From Leucothrix pacifica (lineage in GTDB: Bacteria > Pseudomonadota > Gammaproteobacteria > Thiotrichales > Thiotrichaceae): 64,000 nucleotides of DNA. The notes under the pieces were generated by a model that saw only the letters and a program-made list of their open reading frames with translations, made no database searches and was not told the origin of the DNA. The position numbers and the translations under genes are program-made. The stretch is from NCBI RefSeq assembly GCF_003172875.1, contig NZ_QGKM01000015.1, positions 62,001-126,000 of the forward strand, read 5' to 3'. How positions within the stretch are numbered: position 1 is the first letter of the stretch; each line of letters opens with the position of its first letter. Shown piece after piece: positions 8,080 to 16,831 of the stretch.

Positions 8080-8830
8080 TTGGCTCGTCAAAGTAATACA
8101 CCAAAAATAAAAGCACTCCAAATCCCTCTCTACCACATGCGGGGCGGCACTTCGACCGGCGTCATTCTCAACAAACACGACCTTCCGGCTGATGAAGAGT
8201 CACACGACAATATACTGCGTAAAATCATGGGCGTCCCTGAGTCCGGCCACTCAGACCAAAGCCAGATCACTGGCTTAGGACGTGGTGCGCCAACCAGCAA
8301 CAAGCTATTTATCATCGAGGTAGTCGACAGAGAAAACCGCAAAGTAAATAGCACATTAGCACAGTTCGCCGCCGGTAAATCTGACATCGACTGGAGCGGC
8401 TCAGAAAGCTTTGGGTATTGGTTGGTCTGAAAATGAAACTGAAAAACCGTCAAGGTCATTTGATGTCTCAGTCAGAGCTTGAGCACAGCGAGACGATTCC
8501 CAAAATTTGCATGGTGTCACCAGCGACTCATGCGGGGGATATCAGCACTCGTTATTTTATGCCGCAAAAACCACATGGCTCATTGGCGGTATCAGGTGGC
8601 GGTTGTTTGGCAGCTGCGTGCACTTTAGAGGGCACGGTTGCATATAAACAGCTCGGTGATGTGGCTCGTTTGAAAGTTGCTGAAGGGCGCTATCAGGTCG
8701 CGATTGAGAACCCCGCAGGTGTGCTTGATATCGAGTTGTTGATGGGGGTGATCATATCGATAGCGTGAGATATACAAGAAATGCGCAGGTGCTTGTGAAA
8801 GGAGAATCGGTTATTTACAGTGGACTTTAG
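8080..8830 (+). pseudogene. Decayed prpF-family gene
   Basis: Three reading-frame pieces match PrpF-family (aconitate/oxalomesaconate isomerase-like) proteins. The first, 8080-8430, carries the family start MRGGTSTGVILN. The second, 8418-8768, holds the C-terminal half with VSPATH and the SGGGCLAAA stretch. The third, in another frame at about 8750-8830, continues SVRYTRNAQVLVKGESV and ends at TAG 8828-8830. A central portion of well over 100 residues is missing, and at least two frameshifts are present. An intact paralogue lies at 60392-61570. This copy cannot make a full protein. Confidence 0.8.
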
Positions 8831-8863
8831 CGTCTATACTTATGGCTATCTAAAACGAGATGA

Positions 8864-9670
8864 GTGCTGCTTGTGAAAGTCGAAAATATAGATACTGATC
8901 TGGGCAATAAAATCCTTGAAGACCTCAAGCAACAAGGCTGGAAGCTAGGCGCTCAGTACAGCCCGCTGGCATTCGACAAGGGCATCGATTTCGATAGTTA
9001 CACACTCAAAAAAGATCAATCAAAACTGTATCTGGAATGGACTAATTGGTTTGAATGGGAAATCCACGGCAGCAAGCAAGACCTCGATCAACTCGCTGAG
9101 AAGTATGAATTGGCAAAAATCGTCCCGAGCGATTTAGTTAAAAAATGGTTCGGTGATCAATTCACCAAGCTCCACCCATTACTCCAGAAACTGCACACAG
9201 ATGGTGGCACGCTCACGGGCGATGTGGATATTCATTACGGCAAAGGGTTGGCCGGTGTAATTGGTCGTAGACTGGCTAAGAAAATGAAGCTGCCAGAAGC
9301 GGGTACGCACCAGCTTGCGGTGACGATTTCGCATGATAGTGCAGGCTTGCATTGGGGGCGTTGTTTTAACCAGTATTCCTATATCGAGTCGCTGTTTGAG
9401 CCGGTGGGTGTTATCACTCATGGCTATTGGATTGAGGCCACCGGCCCGTTAACCATGAAGTTGACGGTAGATGTCAAAGACGGCGGTTGGTATTGGCGGT
9501 GTTTGAGTATTCGTTTTATGGGGCTGCCGGTGCCGCGCTGGCTGGTGCCTAAGACGACTGCATACAAGGTAATCGAGGATGACCAGTACCGTTTTCACGT
9601 TGAATTTTCATTGCCTATGCTGGGCTCTTTAGTGCGTTATCAAGGTTTACTCAGCGCCCAAAGTGACTAA
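8864..9670 (+). CDS. DUF4166 domain protein
   Basis: The 268-residue protein has an N-terminal alpha/beta part (about 1-90) and a C-terminal DUF4166 domain (about 100-265), seen in the TLTGDVDIHYGKGLAGVIGRRLAKKMKLP and WRCLSIRFMGLPVPRWLVP segments (each only partly quoted as motifs TGDVDIHYGKG and GLPVPRWLVP). The molecular role of DUF4166 is unknown; it is sometimes found with oxidoreductases. The start is a GTG at 8864, with a second GTG nine bases later as an alternative. No signal peptide is visible. The next gene, a molybdoenzyme, begins 41 bases later, so the two may be cotranscribed. Confidence 0.75.
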   Translation: MLLVKVENIDTDLGNKILEDLKQQGWKLGAQYSPLAFDKGIDFDSYTLKKDQSKLYLEWTNWFEWEIHGSKQDLDQLAEKYELAKIVPSDLVKKWFGDQFTKLHPLLQKLHTDGGTLTGDVDIHYGKGLAGVIGRRLAKKMKLPEAGTHQLAVTISHDSAGLHWGRCFNQYSYIESLFEPVGVITHGYWIEATGPLTMKLTVDVKDGGWYWRCLSIRFMGLPVPRWLVPKTTAYKVIEDDQYRFHVEFSLPMLGSLVRYQGLLSAQSD

Positions 9671-9711
9671 AATACAAGTCTCATTTCCTGCGAATAGTAG
9701 CGGAGTACATC

Positions 9712-11994
9712 ATGGCCGATGCCAAGCGAAAGACACGTGTTACCTCAAGTCACTGGGGTGCGTTTAAAGTCATTACCGAGGGTGATGCGATTGTGGCTGT
9801 CGAGCCGTTTAGTGCGGACCCAAACCCTAGCGCGATTTCTGAAATATTACCGGCTGCTGTTCATCATGATAGCCGTATCAAACGTCCATCGATTCGCCGT
9901 GGTTGGTTGGAAAGTCGTAACCGTGACAAGCGGGGAGAAGATGAGTTTGTTGAGTTGCCGTGGGATGAGGCTTTAGATATTGGCGCTGCTGAGCTTGATC
10001 GGGTGCGCAAAGAGCACGGCAACGAAGCGATTTACGCCGGCTCTTACGGGTGGGGCTCAGCGGGGCGTTTTCATCATGCACAAAGTCAGGTACATCGTTT
10101 TTTAAATACGGCGGGCGGTTATGTGTCGTCTTTTGGGAGTTACTCAACCGGTTGCGCGCAGTCGATTATGCCACATGTGTTTGGTATGCCGTTTTTGAAA
10201 TTCACCTATGGCTCGCAGGATAGTTGGGAAACCATTGCAGCGCACACCGAAACATTGGTGATGTTTGGCGGGATTAATCCCAAGAATTCACAGGTCAGTA
10301 TGGGTGGAATTACTGAGCATGAAACCGCGGATCGTTTTAAGCAATTCGCCGCCTCGGGAATGCGCCGGATCAACATCGGCCCGCAGCGAACTGATGCGCC
10401 TGAGGGTTGTGAGTGGCTGCCGGTTAAACCGGCGACTGACACTGCATTGATGTTGGCATTGGCTTATGTCATCGAAACGGAAGGCTATACCGATGAGGCG
10501 TTTCTTGCTGAGTTTACGACAGGCTTTGAGCGTTTCAAACCGTATCTGTTAGGTACGAGTGATGGTCAGCCAAAGTCGCCGGAATGGGCCAGTGCGATCT
10601 GTGGTGTGAGTGCGGATGAAATATCTGAACTAGCGCGGTATATGGCGACGACGCGTACGCTGATTACCGTGTCATGGTCGTTGCAACGTGGCGAGCACGG
10701 CGAGCAACCGTATTGGATGGCGGCAACATTGGCATCGATGTTGGGGCAGATTGGGCTGGCCGGCGGCGGCATTGGTTTTGGTTATGGGGCGATTGGTGGC
10801 ATCGGCAAGCCGTTAAAGCATTTACTGGGGATGACCTTGCCGCAAGGGGTGAATCCTGTGAAGACGTTTATTCCGGTGGCGCGTGTTGCTGACATGCTAC
10901 TCAATCCGGGTGTGGATTACGATTTCAATGGTAAGCGAGAACCTTATCCGGATATCAAACTGGTTTACTGGTGTGGCGGTAATCCCTTCCATCATCATCA
11001 GGATTTAAATCGTTTACATGAGGCCTGGAAACAGCCGGAGACGGTGATTGTGCATGAGCCGTGGTGGACAGCGACGGCTAGACGTGCGGATATTGTGTTT
11101 CCTGCAACCACACCGTATGAGCGTGAAGATATCGGTTTATCCAAAATAGACGACTACCTGTTTAATATGCCGCAGTTGATTCCGGCGCAGCATGAGGCAC
11201 GTGATGATTATGAGATTTTTGCGGGTCTGGCTGAGAGAATGGGCATAGGGGATGCTTTTACGGAAGGACGGAGTGCTGAGCAGTGGTTACGTCATCTTTA
11301 TGCAGATTTTCATGATAATGCAGTGAAAGGGGGTGTCTATATTCCAGACTTTGATGGCTTGCGTGAGCAAAACTGGTTGAAACTGCCTATCCGTAGTTTG
11401 GAATATGAAAAGCCATTTTTAAGAAACTATCGTGAAAATCCGCAGACCTCGCCACTGCCAACACCATCAGGAAAGATTGAAATCTTCTCTGAAACCATCG
11501 AAGGGTTTAATTATGACGATTGTGCGGGGCACGCGATCTGGTTACCGCCTCAGGATTGGTTAGGGGCTGCGACTGAGGCAATGCCTCTGCATATGATCTC
11601 ACCGCAACCGGGTGATAAGCTGCATAGTCAATTAGAGTGTGCGCTGGCAGATGTTGAAGGTGCTCGTCCTGAAACTCTGATTATGCATCCCACGAATGCA
11701 CAGCAACGTGGACTGCAAACGGGTGACATTGTCAAAGTACATAATGAGCGTGGAAGTTGTCGCGCGCGTTTACGTGTGTCGGAGGATATTGTCGAGGATG
11801 TCGTGGCGCTACCAACAGGCGTTTGGTTTAGTGATACCCACAAACATGCAAAGGGCGGACAAACTGATGGCCATTCCAAAGGGCTGGATGAGCACGGTAA
11901 TCCCAATGTGCTAACGCGTGATGTGGGTACTTCTCGCTTGGGGCAAGGTTCCAGTGCACATACGGCCTTGGTGGAGGTGTCAGCACTGCTTTAA
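9712..11994 (+). CDS. Molybdopterin oxidoreductase of the biotin sulfoxide / TMAO reductase group
   Basis: The 760-residue protein is a DMSO-reductase-family enzyme that uses a bis-MGD molybdenum cofactor. The motif GSYSTGC places the expected molybdenum-ligand serine at about residue 149. The segments VMFGGINPKNSQ, WCGGNPFHHHQDLN and HEPWWTATARRADIVFP line the cofactor in this group. There is no twin-arginine signal and no N-terminal iron-sulfur cysteine set, so a cytoplasmic BisC-like enzyme is likelier than a periplasmic TorA. It would reduce biotin sulfoxide, methionine sulfoxide or a similar S- or N-oxide. Cytoplasmic BisC of E. coli is of similar length. Confidence 0.85.
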   Translation: MADAKRKTRVTSSHWGAFKVITEGDAIVAVEPFSADPNPSAISEILPAAVHHDSRIKRPSIRRGWLESRNRDKRGEDEFVELPWDEALDIGAAELDRVRKEHGNEAIYAGSYGWGSAGRFHHAQSQVHRFLNTAGGYVSSFGSYSTGCAQSIMPHVFGMPFLKFTYGSQDSWETIAAHTETLVMFGGINPKNSQVSMGGITEHETADRFKQFAASGMRRINIGPQRTDAPEGCEWLPVKPATDTALMLALAYVIETEGYTDEAFLAEFTTGFERFKPYLLGTSDGQPKSPEWASAICGVSADEISELARYMATTRTLITVSWSLQRGEHGEQPYWMAATLASMLGQIGLAGGGIGFGYGAIGGIGKPLKHLLGMTLPQGVNPVKTFIPVARVADMLLNPGVDYDFNGKREPYPDIKLVYWCGGNPFHHHQDLNRLHEAWKQPETVIVHEPWWTATARRADIVFPATTPYEREDIGLSKIDDYLFNMPQLIPAQHEARDDYEIFAGLAERMGIGDAFTEGRSAEQWLRHLYADFHDNAVKGGVYIPDFDGLREQNWLKLPIRSLEYEKPFLRNYRENPQTSPLPTPSGKIEIFSETIEGFNYDDCAGHAIWLPPQDWLGAATEAMPLHMISPQPGDKLHSQLECALADVEGARPETLIMHPTNAQQRGLQTGDIVKVHNERGSCRARLRVSEDIVEDVVALPTGVWFSDTHKHAKGGQTDGHSKGLDEHGNPNVLTRDVGTSRLGQGSSAHTALVEVSALL

Positions 11995-12069
11995 TGCTGT
12001 CAAAAGCTGATATTTATAAATCGTTTACGGTAGAATAGCCGATTGTTCGAACCTCAGTGAAAGGCCGCT

Positions 12070-13626
12070 ATGTCAAACCAACCCGACGCACCTCATAGTT
12101 TTGCACGTTTTGAATTGCACCCCTGTTTATTGGATGCGATTAATGCGCAAGGTTTTGATCGCCCGATGCCGATTCAGGGCCGCGCGATCCCTAAAATCAT
12201 CGAGGGGCGTGATGTTTTAGCCAGTGCAGAAACCGGTAGCGGTAAGACTGCAGCTTATGTATTGCCTTTACTACAATCGCTACTTGAGCAGCGTCTGGAA
12301 GAGGGCGTGAATGCCGCTAAAGGTCACCATATCCGTGCTTTGATTCTGGTGCCGACGCGTGAGCTGGCTTTACAGGTATCTGAAGTAGTGGGTGAGCTTG
12401 GCTCTAAAATGCGGCCCGCAGTGCGTTGCACCAGCGTATATGGTGGTGTGGATGTCAACGTTCAGGCCAGCGCATTAGCGCATGGCGTCGAGGTCTTGGT
12501 AGCAACACCTGCACGTTTATTGTCGCTAATTAATGCTAAAGCGGTTGTGTTTAACAAGCTGCGTACTTTGGTGCTGGATGAGGTTGACCGGCTAATTAGC
12601 AGTGACTTTCAGGATGAAGTGGAAACGATCCTTAAGCACCTGCCAAACAAGCGACAGAATCTGTTTTTTACCGCCACATTCCCTGATTCCATTCGTGATT
12701 TAGTGCGTAAAGTGCTGAACAATCCCGAGGTCATCGACATTCCGCTGGCGTCTAAAATTCTCATCGATCAGCACGTTGCGACGGTGAATCTGCGCGATAA
12801 AGTGGCTGCTTTGGGGTATTTATTAAAAGAAAATGATTGGCATCAGGTGTTGGTGTTTGCCACTACTAAAAAGAGCTGTGATGAGCTTGTGAAGGCATTG
12901 AAGTCCTTAGATGTGGATGTGCTTGGGTTGCATGGCAATATCCCGACAGATCAACGTGAAGAGGCGTTAGCGCTGTTTAAACGCGGTAAGTTACGGGTCT
13001 TGGTTGCGACGGATATTGCGGCACGCGGTTTGGATATTGGTCAGCTGGACTGTGTGATTAATTTTGAATTACCCCGTCAGGCAAATGACTATCAACATCG
13101 CATCGGGCGTACTGGTCGTGCCGGTAAGACAGGGCAAGCAATCAACTTAGTAGCGCACCATGAATTGGCGCACTTTGAAGCCATCGAGAAATACAATCAG
13201 GAACGCTATCCCAGAGAAGTGATTCCGGGGTTTGAGCCGGATGAGATTGCACCACCGCCACCATCACGTCGTAAGCCAAAGAAGGTGGTTGGTAAGAAGC
13301 GTAAAGCGAAACAAAAAGCGAGTCTTAAGAAGCAGCGGACTAAAAAGCCATTCGGCTCAGGTGAGGGTATCAGCAAGTCAGAAAGTTCCGGGCCTTATAA
13401 GACGACTGCTCAGCGAAATGCAGAGAAAGCTGACGCTGAAACGTCTTACAAAGAGCCTAAAGGCGCGGCGTTTTATGGCAATCCAGTGGCCTCAAAAAAG
13501 CCAAGTCTGTACAAAGGCTCATCGGGTGATGCGCCAACTGCGGACTCAAAGCGTCAGTCGTCTGAAAAAGACGGTGATAGTGATCCGAAGCCTTCTTTTT
13601 ATAAGAAAGCTCCGGACTCTGAGTGA
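12070..13626 (+). CDS. DEAD-box RNA helicase, RhlE-like, with DEVD in motif II
   Basis: The 518-residue protein has a two-lobed helicase core (about 8-375) and a long basic, low-complexity tail. Motif I reads ASAETGSGKT, motif Ia PTRELA, motif V ATDIAARGLD and motif VI HRIGRTGRAG. Motif II is DEVD and motif III is TAT, both departures from the usual DEAD and SAT. The tail is rich in Lys, Ser and Pro (GKKRKAKQKASLKKQRTKK) and should bind RNA nonspecifically. Such helicases act in ribosome assembly and RNA decay. ATG follows GAAAGGCCGCT. It is monocistronic as far as can be seen. Confidence 0.88.
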   Translation: MSNQPDAPHSFARFELHPCLLDAINAQGFDRPMPIQGRAIPKIIEGRDVLASAETGSGKTAAYVLPLLQSLLEQRLEEGVNAAKGHHIRALILVPTRELALQVSEVVGELGSKMRPAVRCTSVYGGVDVNVQASALAHGVEVLVATPARLLSLINAKAVVFNKLRTLVLDEVDRLISSDFQDEVETILKHLPNKRQNLFFTATFPDSIRDLVRKVLNNPEVIDIPLASKILIDQHVATVNLRDKVAALGYLLKENDWHQVLVFATTKKSCDELVKALKSLDVDVLGLHGNIPTDQREEALALFKRGKLRVLVATDIAARGLDIGQLDCVINFELPRQANDYQHRIGRTGRAGKTGQAINLVAHHELAHFEAIEKYNQERYPREVIPGFEPDEIAPPPPSRRKPKKVVGKKRKAKQKASLKKQRTKKPFGSGEGISKSESSGPYKTTAQRNAEKADAETSYKEPKGAAFYGNPVASKKPSLYKGSSGDAPTADSKRQSSEKDGDSDPKPSFYKKAPDSE

Positions 13627-13668
13627 AACATCAGCCTGATAAATCAGACTGATTTGTTGGTGTGATGA

Positions 13669-14394
13669 TTACTGGATACGAACCGCACGGCAGCAGCCAT
13701 TTAGCTCTTCACCACGAATCATCGCCTTCACACGGTAGTGCACATTCTGTTTAGACAATGTGTGGAAGCATTGCTTGGTGTATTTAACCGTCATGTCTGC
13801 CTGAGACTGGCCATTTGAGCTTTTAAGCACCGTTTTCATCGCCGTGTTCCAGCGGTTACGGTCTTGCTGCTGATGAATGATCGGTAGCATACCAAGTGGC
13901 TGTCCGCGAAGATTGACATCCAATGCCTCTCCTGTGTGCACAATCACTCTCCAGAATGGGCTCATATTGCCGCACTCCAGTACCCATTTACCTTTTGAAC
14001 CGGGTGCTGCAGGTGTACGTGCAACGGCCGGGCGTGGCGCGACTCTGGCTGGTGCTGGTGCGACGGCTCGTGGTGCAGCGGGTCGGGGAGCCTGAGCCGT
14101 TTGCATTGGGCGAATGTAACGTTCACTTACCCAGCCAGTGTTTCCTTGCCAGGTGACTTTAGTCCAAACAGTGCGACCGACTGACACGCGTTGGCCTGTG
14201 CTGCGAACATATTTACCATTATGCGGGATTTTAGCGACGACGGGGTTTTTCGTGCCGGGTTTGCTGCGCATATTGAGCGAGTCATTGCTCGCGACGCCCT
14301 GAATTTGAAATACGGCTGCCTGAGCCATTTGAATTGACAGAAGTGTAGCGGCTGCTACTAATCCTGCACGTCCCAATAAAGTGCTGATTTTCAT
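13669..14394 (-). CDS. Exported SH3b-domain protein
   Basis: The 241-residue protein starts with a signal peptide (about 1-26, cleavage after AQA). A bacterial SH3 domain follows at about 30-95 (SLNMRSKPGTKNPVVAKIP ... GWVSERYI), which usually binds cell-wall peptides. An Ala/Pro-rich linker (97-130) leads to a C-terminal domain of about 110 residues with Cys pairs (LECGNMSPFW, KQCFH, NGCCRAV) that resembles the secreted COG3650 group. It is probably periplasmic. The upstream co-oriented gene encodes a second SH3b protein, but a strong terminator separates them. Confidence 0.75.
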   Translation of the reverse strand: MKISTLLGRAGLVAAATLLSIQMAQAAVFQIQGVASNDSLNMRSKPGTKNPVVAKIPHNGKYVRSTGQRVSVGRTVWTKVTWQGNTGWVSERYIRPMQTAQAPRPAAPRAVAPAPARVAPRPAVARTPAAPGSKGKWVLECGNMSPFWRVIVHTGEALDVNLRGQPLGMLPIIHQQQDRNRWNTAMKTVLKSSNGQSQADMTVKYTKQCFHTLSKQNVHYRVKAMIRGEELNGCCRAVRIQ

Positions 14395-14411
14395 TTAAAC
14401 CGTCCTTAATT

Positions 14412-14453
14412 TAAATATAAAAAGCCCCGAAACAAGTGCTTGTTAACGGGGCT
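14412..14453 (-). terminator. Intrinsic terminator between the two SH3b genes
   Basis: On the minus strand AGCCCCG and CGGGGCT (14423-14429 and 14447-14453) pair. An inner stem, AACAAG/CTTGTT, extends the hairpin, which is followed by TTTTTATATTT. It lies downstream of the His-repeat gene and just upstream of the second SH3b gene. Confidence 0.85.
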
Positions 14454-14586
14454 AAGATTGGGGTCGAACTCACAGGGGTATTGTTATTGCGTTACAGATA
14501 ACAAGTCGCTGAGTATTTTCCCATCTGTAAACTGACCGACTGCCTAATAAGGGCGATAACTGAGTTATTCGCCCTTGTGCAGTCAA

Positions 14587-15825
14587 TTAACGCTGCCCAC
14601 CGTAAGTGTGGCTGTGTTGGTTGGCGCCGTTCGGATGTGTGTGTGTCACCGAGTTCGTCAAATTGTTCGCAGGGTGTCTGTGAGTATTGGCAGAATTCTG
14701 TGATACCTGTGCTGTTACCGCCTGGCGTGGAGGAAGCAAGAAGTCATGTACGTGTACGCCTGCACCACCAGCATGGGTATGCTGAGTTTGCTTGTTGTAA
14801 GGCGAAGAAGGATGAATGTGAGTCACTAACTGAGTGCCTGTGTTCACTACCTGACGTTGTTGCTGTACTTGTTGTGCCTGACGCTGCCCACCGTAGTTAT
14901 GGCTATGCTGTGCACTACCGCTGGCGTGTGTATGCGTCACTGCGTTAGTGAACTGGTTACGTGGATGCGTATGTGTGTTTGCATTGGTCTGTGTGACAGC
15001 GCGAACCTGAACTTGAGGCTGCTGTACCTGACGCTGTCCACCGTAGTTGTGCTTGTGCTGTGAACTGCCACTTGCGTGAGTATGAGTCACGGCATTAGTG
15101 AACTGGTTACGTGGATGCGTGTGCGTGTTTGCATTGGTCTGTGTAGCAGCACGAACCTGAACTTGTGGACGTGGCTGTTGAGTAGCCTGTCCCTGACAGC
15201 TGTAACGGTGTGTATGTTGATTGGCACCGTTTGGATGCGTGTGTGAAACCGAGCGTGTGCAAGGGTTAGCAGGGTGAGTATGTGTGTTGGCGGTATTGGC
15301 AGGACGTTGCTGAACAACCTGAGTAGGTCGCTGCTTCGTTGTAATTGCCGGCATGCCGTTACCCGGTCCAACATATACGCTGCGAACAGTCCCTGTACCG
15401 GCATCATAGATATCACCAGTACGCTGAGTAACCTGAGTGCTGTAGTTCGGGGTGTTGATGTAAGTCTGAGTGGTCGTCGTTTGTGTTGCAACCGGTGCTG
15501 GCGGCGTATAAGTGTAATCAGTCGCAAGGTAGCGCTTGTTGATCCAGCCGTTAACACCATTCCAGTTTATTTTAATCCAGGTAGAGCGACCAGTCTGTAC
15601 TTGCTCGCCATCGCTGTTGATTCCACTACCGTTCGATGGGATTTCACCAATGATCGTACTTCTGGCATTTGGCTCAGAACGAATATTCAATGTATCCCAG
15701 CTTTCTACACCCGATACGATATAACGCTCAGAGGCTGCAGTCGCTTGATTCATCGCCGCGACACTAATGCAAAGAGCAATACCAGAGACAGACGCTGCCT
15801 GTTTCAGTCGATTAAATACATTCAT
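14587..15825 (-). CDS. Exported SH3b protein with five His-rich repeats
   Basis: The 412-residue protein has a signal peptide (about 1-30, cleavage after TAA or ATA), an SH3b domain at about 34-102 (TLNIRSEPNARSTIIGEIP ... NGWINKRYL) and a Thr/Gln-rich linker. Residues 180-412 hold five repeats of the pattern THxHPxxxxxxxxxHTHxxGxxxHxH, each with three HxH pairs: 30 histidines in all. The second and third units are near-identical over 50 residues. The repeats suggest binding of zinc, copper or nickel in the periplasm or at the surface; that is inference. I know of no characterised protein with this layout. Confidence 0.75.
   Translation of the reverse strand: MNVFNRLKQAASVSGIALCISVAAMNQATAASERYIVSGVESWDTLNIRSEPNARSTIIGEIPSNGSGINSDGEQVQTGRSTWIKINWNGVNGWINKRYLATDYTYTPPAPVATQTTTTQTYINTPNYSTQVTQRTGDIYDAGTGTVRSVYVGPGNGMPAITTKQRPTQVVQQRPANTANTHTHPANPCTRSVSHTHPNGANQHTHRYSCQGQATQQPRPQVQVRAATQTNANTHTHPRNQFTNAVTHTHASGSSQHKHNYGGQRQVQQPQVQVRAVTQTNANTHTHPRNQFTNAVTHTHASGSAQHSHNYGGQRQAQQVQQQRQVVNTGTQLVTHIHPSSPYNKQTQHTHAGGAGVHVHDFLLPPRQAVTAQVSQNSANTHRHPANNLTNSVTHTHPNGANQHSHTYGGQR
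14879..15178 (-). repeat. Tandem duplication of a 150-base unit in the His-repeat gene
   Basis: The segments 14879-15028 and 15029-15178 encode the 50-residue stretch from PQVQVRA to GGQRQ with few changes. They share long identical runs, for example GTGAACTGGTTACGTGGATG and GCATTGGTCTGTGT. The other three units are more diverged, so this looks like a recent internal duplication. Confidence 0.75.
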
Positions 15826-16212
15826 AAAATTATTCCTTTCCCTGTTTAATATTTACTTTATAGGAGACATTATAAGGTTTGAATCGAGGCCGCTGAATCA
15901 GTTTTACCAGTGGAATGCAACGATTTCCATACACTTCTTGTAATTATATTATAGTGCTAAGCGAGCAAAATCAATGATTTGCACTGCCTTTGTTATAAAC
16001 CTATGTATTTTTAGCGTGTAGATGTTCTAGTTGTAAGGTTGAAACCTAAAAAGGATGTTAATAATCAGCCTACTTAATATTGATGCCGTGATAAATAGAC
16101 TTTGCTTATTACATGGGCTGAGGTGAGTAACCACCATGCGCAATATAGCAATGATATAGCTAGGAAGCTGCTATGATTCCACGTTTAATAACATAAGTAT
16201 ATGAGGTAAATC
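15826..16212. other. Divergent intergenic region between the His-repeat gene and cobU
   Basis: This 387-base AT-rich segment should hold the promoters of both divergent genes. No open reading frame of note and no cobalamin-riboswitch box could be found. The GAGG at 16203-16206 serves cobU translation. Confidence 0.5.
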
Positions 16213-16734
16213 ATGCCGCTTACACTAGTATTGGGAGGTGCCCGATCGGGTAAAAGTCGTTATGCCGAAACATTGGCGTCAAATACCGCCCAAACGGTAA
16301 TTTATGTGGCAACGGCACAAGTGCATGATGCTGCCATTGAAAAGCGCGTTGCACTGCACAAAGATAGCCGTCCGGCAGAGTGGCAGACGGTTGAGAGTCC
16401 ACTTCAGCTAGCAAGCACTTTGGAGTCGCTGGCTCATGATAAGGTAACCTTGTTGGTAGACTGTTTGACGATGTGGGTTACCAACTGCTTATGTGCTGAA
16501 GACAACATCCTTATTTCGCAGGAAATAGATGCTTTCAAAAAGGTACTGCCCACACTGTCAGGTGACATTATTTTAGTAAGCAATGAAGTGGGGCTGGGGG
16601 TTATCCCGATGGGTGAGTTGACGCGTGACTATGTTGATACCGCGGGCAAGCTTCATCAAGACATTGCAGCTCAGGCAGACAACGTTGTTATGGTCGTTTC
16701 AGGTTTACCGATGGCATTTAAAGGTGTTGTCTGA
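16213..16734 (+). CDS. cobU: Adenosylcobinamide kinase / GTP:cobinamide-phosphate guanylyltransferase
   Basis: The 173-residue protein has the size and motifs of CobU. The P-loop GGARSGKS lies at residues 8-15, followed by RYAETLAS. The segments YVATAQ, VDCLTMWVTN and SNEVGLGVIP are family hallmarks. CobU phosphorylates adenosylcobinamide and then transfers GMP to it, in the nucleotide-loop assembly of vitamin B12. No other cob gene lies in the window, so this copy is isolated and may serve salvage. A GAGG sits 6 bases before the ATG. Confidence 0.92.
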   Translation: MPLTLVLGGARSGKSRYAETLASNTAQTVIYVATAQVHDAAIEKRVALHKDSRPAEWQTVESPLQLASTLESLAHDKVTLLVDCLTMWVTNCLCAEDNILISQEIDAFKKVLPTLSGDIILVSNEVGLGVIPMGELTRDYVDTAGKLHQDIAAQADNVVMVVSGLPMAFKGVV

Positions 16735-16791
16735 CTCGTGATTGCAGGCCTTGCCGTCCGTCTAGTGGTTGCTTACTTTTAGTCCTATACA

Positions 16792-16814
16792 GTTATCATT
16801 CACTCAATGATAAC
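16792..16814 (+). promoter_or_regulatory. Perfect palindrome upstream of the TIR gene
   Basis: GTTATCATT (16792-16800) and AATGATAAC (16806-16814) form a perfect 9-bp inverted repeat around CACTC. It ends 17 bases before the TIR gene ATG. A TATACA-like -10 overlaps or precedes it. It could be an operator or an RNA hairpin in the leader. Confidence 0.5.
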
Positions 16815-16831
16815 AATAAAGGAATGAGCGG

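Noticed and set aside
14590-15288. CRISPR-like array
   Set aside because: The repeats are in-frame His-rich protein units of unequal similarity, without constant repeats and unique spacers.
15274-15849. Plus-strand frame opposite the His-repeat gene
   Set aside because: The minus-strand frame has a signal peptide, an SH3b domain and repeats, which explain the sequence; the plus frame has nothing recognisable.
16100-16212. Cobalamin riboswitch ahead of cobU
   Set aside because: No B12-box-like segment or long structured leader could be found in the sequence before the gene.
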